A stretch of DNA of 15,380 nucleotides from positions 1 through 15,380 of the forward strand of contig CAJJRX010000041.1 of NCBI GenBank assembly GCA_905194315.1, written 5' to 3'. Under the pieces are notes generated by a model. It was not told the DNA's origin. It ran no database searches and was given only the letters and a program-made list of their open reading frames with translations. Origin of the DNA: an uncultured Sutterella sp. (GTDB lineage Bacteria; Pseudomonadota; Gammaproteobacteria; Burkholderiales; Burkholderiaceae_F). The position numbers were made by a program, and so were the translations under genes. Positions 7,526 through 13,627 of the stretch are shown here, one piece after another; within the stretch, counting starts at the first letter, position 1; every line of letters begins with the position of its first letter.

Positions 7526-7562
7526 TTCTGAACTCAACATCATTCCGTTACGAGTGGGTTTT

Positions 7563-8645
7563 ATGAAAAAGGATAAATTCAAGATTGCTGTTCTGGGGTA
7601 TGGCACTGTTGGCCGTGCCCTCGTGACGCTTCTTGACGGACACGACTCCGGTATAGAAGTGGTTTCGATTCTGCGCCGCCCCGGCAAGGCTACAGAGGCG
7701 CGCATGACAGACACATTCGAGACAGTCCTCGCTCAGAAAGACCTTGATGCGGTGGTGGATGTACTGCCCGGTGCTGAGCCCTCCTTCGGCTATATTCAGG
7801 CCGCGCTTGAAGCCGGTCTGAACGTGGTGACGGCCAACAAGGCCGCTCTGGCAAAAGATTTTGCCGGTCTGCTTGCTCTCGCGCACAGCAAAGGCGTCCG
7901 CCTGCTCTTTGAAGCGAGCTGCGGCGGCGGGATGCCGATTGTGGAAACGCTCAAAAAGCTCACGCGCTTTGACCGCGTCAATGCCCTTGAAGGCATTCTC
8001 AACGGAACCTGCAATTTCATGCTCGATGCGATGGAGTCCCGTGGCTGGTCCTTTGAAGAGGCACTCCGTGAGGCTCAGCGTCTCGGCTATGCTGAGGCGG
8101 ATCCGAGTGCGGACATCTCCGGGCGCGATGTGCTCAACAAGGCGGTGATTGCCTGCTCGCTCGCCTACGGGGCGCCGGTCTCGCCGGACATGCCTGTGAG
8201 CGGTATTGAGAAAGTTTCGGCCGACTTTGTACGCAGCCTTCTCGGGCAGGGTAAACATCTGCGCCTGATGCTGCTCTCGCGCGCCCGTGACGGACGCTAT
8301 GCCGCCGGCATTGTTCCTGTGGTGGTCAGTGCGGATACGCTTGCCGCCAATGTCAAAGAGAACTTTAACTTCGCGCGCATTGATTGTGATGTCCTGGGGC
8401 CTCTCTCACTCATGGCTCAGGGGGCAGGCGGCAATCCGACCGCGGATGCCGTTATTCATGACTTACTGAACTGTCAGCTGGGAACAGCTGAGGAGGGCCG
8501 CCTTGACGGGTCGCTTTCATGTGATCCGTCACTTTTAACAGGCCGCGCCTATATCGGTGCTGACGTGCACGACGCCGTCACACTCGAAGAGGCTGTCGCG
8601 CTTGCCCGAAAGCTTGACGCCTTCCTCGCCTTCGAACCCCTTTAA
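7563..8645 (+). CDS. hom: homoserine dehydrogenase, short form without ACT domain
   Basis: The 360-residue enzyme reduces aspartate semialdehyde to homoserine with NAD(P)H, the branch point towards threonine and methionine. It has the Rossmann motif GYGTVG (12-17), the ANKAAL block (Lys93), EASCGGGMPI, NGTCNFML and the catalytic region GYAEADPSADISGRDVLNKA (175-194, including Asp189 and Lys193). Common bacterial Hom proteins have about 430 residues with a C-terminal ACT domain for threonine inhibition. This one ends soon after the catalytic core, so that domain is absent. I chose ATG 7563 from the family start (KIAVLGYGTVG); the ribosome-binding site is weak, and an in-frame GTG three codons upstream is possible. 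It is the first gene of hom-lysC-asd, 26 bases before the kinase. Confidence 0.93.
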   Translation: MKKDKFKIAVLGYGTVGRALVTLLDGHDSGIEVVSILRRPGKATEARMTDTFETVLAQKDLDAVVDVLPGAEPSFGYIQAALEAGLNVVTANKAALAKDFAGLLALAHSKGVRLLFEASCGGGMPIVETLKKLTRFDRVNALEGILNGTCNFMLDAMESRGWSFEEALREAQRLGYAEADPSADISGRDVLNKAVIACSLAYGAPVSPDMPVSGIEKVSADFVRSLLGQGKHLRLMLLSRARDGRYAAGIVPVVVSADTLAANVKENFNFARIDCDVLGPLSLMAQGAGGNPTADAVIHDLLNCQLGTAEEGRLDGSLSCDPSLLTGRAYIGADVHDAVTLEEAVALARKLDAFLAFEPL

Positions 8646-8671
8646 TTTTTGCTGACAGGAAACCTTTTATC

Positions 8672-9988
8672 ATGATCAAGATTACGAAATTCGGCGGCAG
8701 CTCGGTTGCTGACGCCAGCCAGTTCCGCAAAGTCAAAGCCATTGTTGAGGCGGATCCCGCGCGCCGCTTTGTGGTGATTTCCGCCTCCGGCAAACGCCAC
8801 AAGCAGGACAACAAAATCACCGACCTGCTTTACCTGTGCCACTCCCACGTGCTCTACCATGTGGATCCGAGCCCTCTGCTCAAAACGATTACGGACCGCT
8901 TTTTTGAAATCAAAGAGGCACTCGGGCTCTCCACGCCCATCGAAGAGGAGATTGCCGAATTCGGCCGCCGTCTCCCTGATATGAGCGTTGATGAAATCGT
9001 GAGTCGCGGCGAGTACTTCACCTCCCGCCTGATGGCCGACTTTCTGGGATTCCCCTTCGTGGATGCGAAGGATGTCATCGCGATGCGCTTTGACGGCTCG
9101 TTTGACTACGAGCTCACGCAGCAGAACCTTCTCAAGGTGATGGAAAAGCATGACCGCTTCGTGATGCCCGGCTTCTACGGGAGCTATCCCAACGGACAGG
9201 TCAAGGTGATGAGCCGCGGCGGCTCGGACATTTCCGGCTCGATTCTCGCGCGCTGCCTTAACGCGGATCTCTACGAAAACTGGACCGACGTTTCGGGCTT
9301 TCTGATGACCGACCCGCGCATTGTGCAGAATCCCCGCGGTATTGAACGCATCACGTTCTCGGAACTCCGTGAGCTCTCCTACATGGGGGCGAGCGTTCTG
9401 CACGAGGAGGCCGTGTTCCCGCTGCGCGAACAGAATATCCCGCTGCAGGTGCTCAACACGAACCGTCCGGAGGACCCCGGCACGATCGTGCTCGACTCCA
9501 TTGATCCCGATCCCAATGATCCGATTGTGACCGGTATTGCCGGAAAGAAGAACTTCATCGCCATTGAAGTCTCCAAAAAACACATGTCCAATGCGATCGG
9601 CTTTATCAAAACGGTGCTTGAAGTTTTTGAGCAGTACAAGATTTCCGTTGAGCATCTGCCCTCCGGGATTGACTCCTTCAGCGTCGTGGTCAACCAGGCT
9701 GACGTCAAGGACAACATTCATGAAATCATTGCCCGTATCAAGGCGAAAACCGATGCAGATCTCGTGCGACTCACCGAACCGTTCGCCCTGATTGCCATTG
9801 TGGGGCGCAACATGAACGCTCGCTCGGGCACCTCCGGGCGGCTCTTCTCCGCCCTCGGTCAGGCCGGCATCAACATCCGGATGATTTCGCAGGGCAGTGC
9901 GGAGCTCAACATTATCGTGGGCGTGAATAACGGCGACTTTGAACGTGCAGTCGCCTGCCTGTACAACACGTTTGCCGATGCACGTTAA
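8672..9988 (+). CDS. lysC: aspartate kinase, monofunctional, with C-terminal ACT domains
   Basis: The 438-residue enzyme phosphorylates aspartate in the first step to lysine, threonine and methionine. The N-terminus MIKITKFGGSSVADASQF carries the KFGGSS motif (6-11). Further blocks are ISASGKRHKQDNKITDLLYL, SRGEYFTSRLMA, VMSRGGSDISGSILA and the DPRIVQNPRGI segment. The last 130 or so residues hold two ACT domains (AIEVSKKHMSNAIGF and ALIAIVGRNMNARSGTSGR regions), the usual site of amino-acid feedback. AGGA lies 11 bases before the ATG. The GKRHKQDNKITDLLYL block is typical of the clostridial class, unlike the shorter betaproteobacterial LysC beginning with a KYGGTS motif. The gene name is by function; whether lysine or threonine inhibits it cannot be read off. 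Notably, no lysine riboswitch precedes it. Confidence 0.92.
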   Translation: MIKITKFGGSSVADASQFRKVKAIVEADPARRFVVISASGKRHKQDNKITDLLYLCHSHVLYHVDPSPLLKTITDRFFEIKEALGLSTPIEEEIAEFGRRLPDMSVDEIVSRGEYFTSRLMADFLGFPFVDAKDVIAMRFDGSFDYELTQQNLLKVMEKHDRFVMPGFYGSYPNGQVKVMSRGGSDISGSILARCLNADLYENWTDVSGFLMTDPRIVQNPRGIERITFSELRELSYMGASVLHEEAVFPLREQNIPLQVLNTNRPEDPGTIVLDSIDPDPNDPIVTGIAGKKNFIAIEVSKKHMSNAIGFIKTVLEVFEQYKISVEHLPSGIDSFSVVVNQADVKDNIHEIIARIKAKTDADLVRLTEPFALIAIVGRNMNARSGTSGRLFSALGQAGINIRMISQGSAELNIIVGVNNGDFERAVACLYNTFADAR

Positions 9989-10030
9989 CCCGTCTCAGCA
10001 CAACGCTTTGAGCGTAAGGAGTAAAGAATC

Positions 10031-11062
10031 ATGGCTAAGAAAAAACTTTTAAACGTCGGCATTCTGGGCGCCACGGGCGCTGTCGGTCAGCAGATGATGA
10101 TTGTGCTCGCCGAGCGCAAATTCCCGATCAAAGAACTGCGTCTGTTCGGCAGTGAACGCTCTGCCGGCAAAAAACTCAAGTTCAAAAACAAAAATATCGA
10201 AGTGCAGCTCCCGAGTCAGGAAGCCTTTAAGGGGCTGGATATTCTGCTCGGCGCCGCCGACAACGATGTCGCCAAGATGTACCTGCCCGGTGCAGCCGAA
10301 CAGGGCATTCTGGTCGTGGACAATTCGAGCGCCTTCCGTCTCGACGATGATGTGCCGCTCGTCATCCCCGAAATCAACCCCGAGGATGCCTTCACCGGGC
10401 ACGGTCTTATCGCCAATCCGAACTGCGCCACCATTATCGGTCTGACGGCCATTGCCGCGCTGCACAAAAAGTGCCGTGTGCGCCGTCTGATCGCCTCGAC
10501 CTATCAGGCCGTGAGCGGTGCCGGGCTCGGCGGCATTGCCGAACTCGAGGAACAGGTTCGCGCCGAGGATCCCAACAGCTGCGAGCGCTCCGTCTTCCCC
10601 TATCCGATCGCCTACAACCTGATTCCGCAGATTGGCGGCTTCAACGACGTGGGTTACACCTCGGAGGAGATGAAGATGCAGAACGAAGGCCGCAAGATTC
10701 TGCACGAGCCCAAACTGCGCGTGGCCTGCACCTGTGTGCGTGTGCCGATCATCCGTTCGCATTCCGAAGCGCTCACCGTGGAGTTTGAAAAGGAAATCAC
10801 CCCTGAAGAGGCCCGTGAGCTGCTCAAGGATGCTCCGGGCGTCAAGCTCTGGGATGATCCGGAAGCCAAACACTATCCGATGCCGCTGCTCACGAGCGAC
10901 CAGGACCTGGTCTACGTTGGCCGCATCCGCCGCGATCTCTCCGCCGGTCCCAAGAAGGCAGCCAAAACGCTCACCCTCTTCTGCTGTGCCGACCAGATCC
11001 GCAAGGGCGCCGCAACGAACGCCATCCAGATCGCAGAGCTCTTTGTGAACGCAAAGAACTGA
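10031..11062 (+). CDS. asd: aspartate-semialdehyde dehydrogenase
   Basis: The 343-residue enzyme reduces aspartyl phosphate to aspartate semialdehyde with NADPH, supplying both the homoserine branch (hom, thrB, thrC in this window) and the lysine/diaminopimelate branch. It shows the NADP-binding GILGATGAVG (10-19), the VVDNSSAFR block, the catalytic cysteine in NPNCATI (Cys132), the substrate-binding CVRVPIIRSHSEA segment with the active-site histidine (His244), and a normal C-terminus. AAGGAG (10016-10021) gives a strong ribosome-binding site 9 bases before the ATG. It is 42 bases after the kinase gene and is the last gene of the operon; a very strong terminator follows at 11141-11170. The sequence style matches the type shared by Gram-positives and some proteobacteria. 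Confidence 0.95.
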   Translation: MAKKKLLNVGILGATGAVGQQMMIVLAERKFPIKELRLFGSERSAGKKLKFKNKNIEVQLPSQEAFKGLDILLGAADNDVAKMYLPGAAEQGILVVDNSSAFRLDDDVPLVIPEINPEDAFTGHGLIANPNCATIIGLTAIAALHKKCRVRRLIASTYQAVSGAGLGGIAELEEQVRAEDPNSCERSVFPYPIAYNLIPQIGGFNDVGYTSEEMKMQNEGRKILHEPKLRVACTCVRVPIIRSHSEALTVEFEKEITPEEARELLKDAPGVKLWDDPEAKHYPMPLLTSDQDLVYVGRIRRDLSAGPKKAAKTLTLFCCADQIRKGAATNAIQIAELFVNAKN

Positions 11063-11074
11063 GAAGTGTTGACT

Positions 11075-11117
11075 GGTACCTTTTCGGGGAGCTAAGCAGG
11101 CTCCCTTAGCAGGTATC
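11075..11117 (+). other. competing inverted repeats in the asd 3' untranslated region
   Basis: GGGAGC (11087-11092) can pair with GCTCCC (11100-11105), while the overlapping GCTAAG (11091-11096) can pair with CTTAGC (11105-11110). The two stems exclude each other. An outer stem GGTACC (11075-11080) / GGTATC (11112-11117) encloses them. No T-run follows. It could be an mRNA-stabilising 3' end structure or a switch; function is unknown. Confidence 0.3.
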
Positions 11118-11140
11118 TTCTAGTCCTGTTGATACGCAAT

Positions 11141-11170
11141 AACGAAAGGGCCGATTACGGCCCTTTCGTT
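11141..11170. terminator. strong intrinsic terminator after asd
   Basis: AACGAAAGGGCCG (11141-11153) and CGGCCCTTTCGTT (11158-11170) form a perfect 13-bp stem with an ATTA loop, ending in T residues. It closes the hom-lysC-asd operon and separates it from the first riboswitch, 45 bases downstream. Confidence 0.88.
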
Positions 11171-11214
11171 TGCATAAAAGCCTGCAGCCGTGGCAAAGTA
11201 CGGCGAAGAAAAGT

Positions 11215-11380
11215 TGGATAGAGGCGCGGTGCGAATGAGTAGTCAGCCGAGGGGACACCCGAAGACACTGACGAAAGGTCAAACCGCCGAAACGGGCAGC
11301 CGGGTGCGGCTGCTCAGTTGGTCATCGAGAGAACATCTCCCTGACTCCCGCGGGCCAGAGCGCCTGCGGAGGAGCTATCG
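11215..11380 (+). promoter_or_regulatory. lysine riboswitch aptamer (L-box), copy 1
   Basis: The five-helix lysine aptamer can be folded by hand. P1 is GATAG (11217-11221) / CTATC (11375-11379). P2 is GTCAG (11242-11246) / CTGAC (11268-11272). P3 is GGGCAGCC (11294-11301) / GGCTGCTC (11308-11315). P4 is GTCA (11321-11324) / TGAC (11342-11345) with an inner GAGA/TCTC stem. P5 is CCGCGGGC (11348-11355) / GCCTGCGG (11362-11369). The conserved junction strings AGAGGCGCG (11220-11228), GAGTAGT (11237-11243), AAAGG (11274-11278) and CGCCGAA (11285-11291) are present. The P2 loop CACCC (11256-11260) is complementary to the P3 loop GGGTG (11302-11306), the known kissing contact of this class. It lies 120 bases before the first amidohydrolase. 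Confidence 0.92.
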
Positions 11381-11472
11381 ATCGCAGAACTCCTGCACGG
11401 GCCAAGGGACAGCTCATTTTTTCCTTTTGCTCTGAACCGGGCTGCATCGATGGATGCAGCTTTTCGTTTTTT
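11377..11472 (+). terminator. riboswitch-controlled terminator and antiterminator, copy 1
   Basis: The terminator stem GCTGCATC (11441-11448) / GATGCAGC (11453-11460) with loop GATG is followed by TTTTCGTTTTTT. Its 5' arm and loop, CTGCATCGAT (11442-11451), can pair instead with ATCGATCGCAG (11377-11387) over 10 bp with one bulged C. That strand overlaps the 3' side of P1 at 11377-11379. Lysine binding would stabilise P1, block the antiterminator and let the terminator form, so the predicted logic is OFF with lysine. Confidence 0.85.
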
Positions 11473-11499
11473 CAGACACTTAACAAGGAATAAAACACC

Positions 11500-13119
11500 A
11501 TGTCCCAGACACTTCTTCTTACGGGCGGCCGCATCTATCTCAACCGCGGCCAGTTTGCTGAGGCGATGATCATCGCCGACGGTATTATTCAGGCTGTAGG
11601 CACCGATGCCGCCATGCGCGCTGCCGCGCCGGCAGATGCCGAGGTTTACGACCTTGCCGGCCGCACCGTGATTCCCGGCTTCAACGACTCGCACATCCAC
11701 CTCGCCATGAAGGGCGAGCTCCTTGAGGAGATTGAACTGCACGGCTGCCGCTCGATTGCCGAAGTGGCTGCACGGGTGCGTGAATTCATCGCCGAACACA
11801 ATCCGCCCGCGGGCACCGTCCTGCAGGGACGCGGCTGGAATCAGGACTACTTTGCCGCCGACGGCCACCGCCTTATCACTCGTGCCGACCTTGACGCCAT
11901 CACCACAGAGCATCCGCTTATTCTGGTGCGCGCCTGCACACACATTCTCACCTGCAACAGCGCCGCTCTGGCGGCAGCCGGTCTCACCCGGGACAGCGTG
12001 CCGGTCGACGGCGGCTCCTTTGACAGGGACGAAAACGGTGAGCTCAACGGAGTGGTGCGTGAAAACGCCTGTGACCAGATTTTTGCCATTCGCGGAACAC
12101 CGTCTCTTGAGGACGGTCGCCGTCAGGTCAGAGCAGCAATGCAGTATGCCGTCAGTAACGGCGTGACCTCCGTGCAGACCATGGACATGCGCCCGCACAA
12201 CTGGGAGTATGTCTGGAATGTCTACAACAGTCTGGCCGAAGAGGATCCGATTCTGCGTGTCTACCACCAGGTCAACTTTATGGAGCCCGCCGGCTTCCGT
12301 CGTTTCCTCTCCTCGGGATTCCGTACCGGTTACGGCACCGCCTGGAACCGGGTCGGGCCGCTCAAGATGTTCCTTGACGGCAGCCTCGGTGCACGCACCG
12401 CGCTGCTGCGCGAACCTTATCACGATGAGCCCGGTCAGCTCGGCATCGCCACCCTCACGCCGACGCAGACCAGAGAGATGGTCGCACTTGCCGTGGAGCA
12501 CAACTGTCAGGTCGCTCTGCATGCCATCGGCGACAGCGCAGTGGAGCTTGCCCTCAACACCTACCTGCCCTACACCGCCGACGGAAACAATCCGTTGCGC
12601 CTTGGCGTGATTCATGTGCAGATCACCGACCGCGAACTGCTTGCGCGCTTCCCGCAGCAGAACGTCGCCGCCTATCTGCAGCCCATCTTCCTGCACTATG
12701 ACATTCACATGGTTGAAGACCGTGTCGGCAGCGAACTGGCCTCAACAAGCTACGCCTACGGGACACTGCACCGCACGGGCACCCATATTTCCTTCGGTTC
12801 GGACTGCCCGGTTGAGGAAATCAATCCTTTTGCCAACATTTACTGTGCTGTCACCCGCCGCACGCTCGATGCGTATCCTGAAGAGGGCTTTAACCCGCAG
12901 GAGGCGCTTGACATCTACGATGCCGTGGATGCCTACACCACCGGTTCGGCCTATTTCTCGTTTGACGAACATGTCAAAGGCCGTCTGCTGCCGGGCTTCT
13001 ATGCGGACCTGGTTGTACTCTCGGACGATATCTTCACAATCCCGAGCGAGGAGATCCTCAATCTCAGGGTTGATGCCACCATGACGGGAGGCCGGTTCGT
13101 CTATCAGCGCACCGAATAA
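11500..13119 (+). CDS. YtcJ-like metal-dependent amidohydrolase, copy 1 (lysine-riboswitch controlled)
   Basis: This 539-residue protein belongs to the amidohydrolase superfamily, YtcJ/NfdA-like branch (Amidohydro_3 type), whose characterised relatives include N-substituted formamide deformylase. Visible features are the N-terminal beta-sandwich start, the metal-binding HxH in GFNDSHIHL (His65, His67), GRGWNQDYFAADGHR (110-124), the conserved LKMFLDGSLGART (288-300, Lys289 a candidate bridging lysine), HAIGD (His341), IHVQITD (His372), FGSDCPVE (Asp435) and the C-terminal sandwich return GRLLPGFYADLVVLSDDIF. The ligand set looks complete, so it should be active. No signal peptide is visible, so it is probably cytoplasmic. 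AAGGAA (11485-11490) lies 9 bases before the ATG. The riboswitch predicts expression under lysine limitation; I infer hydrolysis of an amide of lysine or of a related compound. Substrates in this family are broad and the sequence does not fix one. Confidence 0.88.
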   Translation: MSQTLLLTGGRIYLNRGQFAEAMIIADGIIQAVGTDAAMRAAAPADAEVYDLAGRTVIPGFNDSHIHLAMKGELLEEIELHGCRSIAEVAARVREFIAEHNPPAGTVLQGRGWNQDYFAADGHRLITRADLDAITTEHPLILVRACTHILTCNSAALAAAGLTRDSVPVDGGSFDRDENGELNGVVRENACDQIFAIRGTPSLEDGRRQVRAAMQYAVSNGVTSVQTMDMRPHNWEYVWNVYNSLAEEDPILRVYHQVNFMEPAGFRRFLSSGFRTGYGTAWNRVGPLKMFLDGSLGARTALLREPYHDEPGQLGIATLTPTQTREMVALAVEHNCQVALHAIGDSAVELALNTYLPYTADGNNPLRLGVIHVQITDRELLARFPQQNVAAYLQPIFLHYDIHMVEDRVGSELASTSYAYGTLHRTGTHISFGSDCPVEEINPFANIYCAVTRRTLDAYPEEGFNPQEALDIYDAVDAYTTGSAYFSFDEHVKGRLLPGFYADLVVLSDDIFTIPSEEILNLRVDATMTGGRFVYQRTE

Positions 13120-13138
13120 CTTCGACTGTCTCTCAAGC

Positions 13139-13169
13139 AAAAACTCCGGCCGGCTGTGCCGGAGTTTTT
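13139..13169 (+). terminator. intrinsic terminator after amidohydrolase copy 1
   Basis: AAAAACTCCGGC (13139-13150) and GCCGGAGTTTTT (13158-13169) form a 12-bp stem with a 7-base loop, followed by ATTTG. It separates the two amidohydrolase units, so copy 2 needs its own promoter. Confidence 0.88.
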
Positions 13170-13269
13170 ATTTGCCTGTCTGCACTGGTTATTTCTCCTA
13201 AAAGGAACGTCTTAGCAGGCACGCGCGTGATTCAGTAATCCTCCCTATCCGGTTTGTGATGACCCAAAG

Positions 13270-13305
13270 AAATACAAATTGCCTCCTTCGGCACGCCTGT
13301 ATTTA
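13270..13305 (+). promoter_or_regulatory. candidate promoter for riboswitch/amidohydrolase copy 2
   Basis: TTGCCT (13279-13284) and TATTTA (13300-13305) form a weak sigma70-like pair with a 15-base spacer. An inverted repeat AAATACA (13270-13276) / TGTATTT (13298-13304) brackets the same region and could be an operator. In copy 1 the position equivalent to TATTTA reads CAGCCG (11185-11190), so this -10 element is not shared. Transcription would start about 20 bases before P1. Confidence 0.4.
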
Positions 13306-13329
13306 TGGCAAAGTAATCCTCAGAAAAGT

Positions 13330-13495
13330 TGGATAGAGGCGCGGTGCGAATAAGTAGTCAGCCGAGGGGACACCCAAAAACACTGATGAAAGGTCAAACC
13401 GCCGAAACGAGCAGTTGGGTACAACTGCCCAGTTGGTCATCGAGAAAACATCTCCCTGACTCCCGCAGACCTCACCGTCTGCGGAGGAGCTATCG
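13330..13495 (+). promoter_or_regulatory. lysine riboswitch aptamer (L-box), copy 2
   Basis: Same fold as copy 1. P1 is GATAG (13332-13336) / CTATC (13490-13494). P2 is GTCAG (13357-13361) / CTGAT (13383-13387), one pair having become G-U. P3 is GCAGTT (13411-13416) / AACTGC (13423-13428). P4 is GTCA (13436-13439) / TGAC (13457-13460). P5 is CCGCAGAC (13463-13470) / GTCTGCGG (13477-13484). The junction strings AGAGGCGCG and CGCCGAA are identical to copy 1. P3 and P5 differ from copy 1 by paired changes that keep the helices, which supports selection on RNA structure. The L2-L3 contact is CACCC (13371-13375) with GGGT (13417-13420), one pair shorter than in copy 1. Confidence 0.92.
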
Positions 13496-13588
13496 ATTGC
13501 AGAATCCTTTGTCGAAGGGAAAAAATCTGCGGCAGCTGCCGCACATTTTTTTCTCCCCTCGCCGGCTGCATCGATGGATGCAGCTTTT
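13492..13588 (+). terminator. riboswitch expression platform with two terminator-like hairpins, copy 2
   Basis: The shared terminator GCTGCATC (13565-13572) / GATGCAGC (13577-13584) is present, but its T-run is only TTTT. The antiterminator ATCGATTGCAG (13492-13502) with CTGCATCGAT (13566-13575) is conserved. Copy 2 has an additional hairpin, TGCGGC (13528-13533) / GCCGCA (13538-13543) with loop AGCT. Two bases (CA) separate it from seven T (13546-13552), which makes it the stronger terminator. Copy 1 has nothing as strong in that position. Confidence 0.75.
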
Positions 13589-13627
13589 CAGACGTTTTAC
13601 CCGTTTGGAATTAAAGGATTACGCATC

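Noticed and set aside
7339..7562. Threonine attenuator leader peptide
   Set aside because: The only short frame near the promoter (from ATG 7511) encodes six residues without threonine or isoleucine runs.
8642..9721. Open frame of 359 codons on the minus strand opposite the aspartate kinase
   Set aside because: It is a shadow of the kinase gene, with no family motifs of its own.
11191..13600. CRISPR or transposon repeats suggested by the long near-identical segments
   Set aside because: There are only two copies, each fully explained as a lysine aptamer plus terminator preceding paralogous genes; no spacers, transposase or target duplications are seen.
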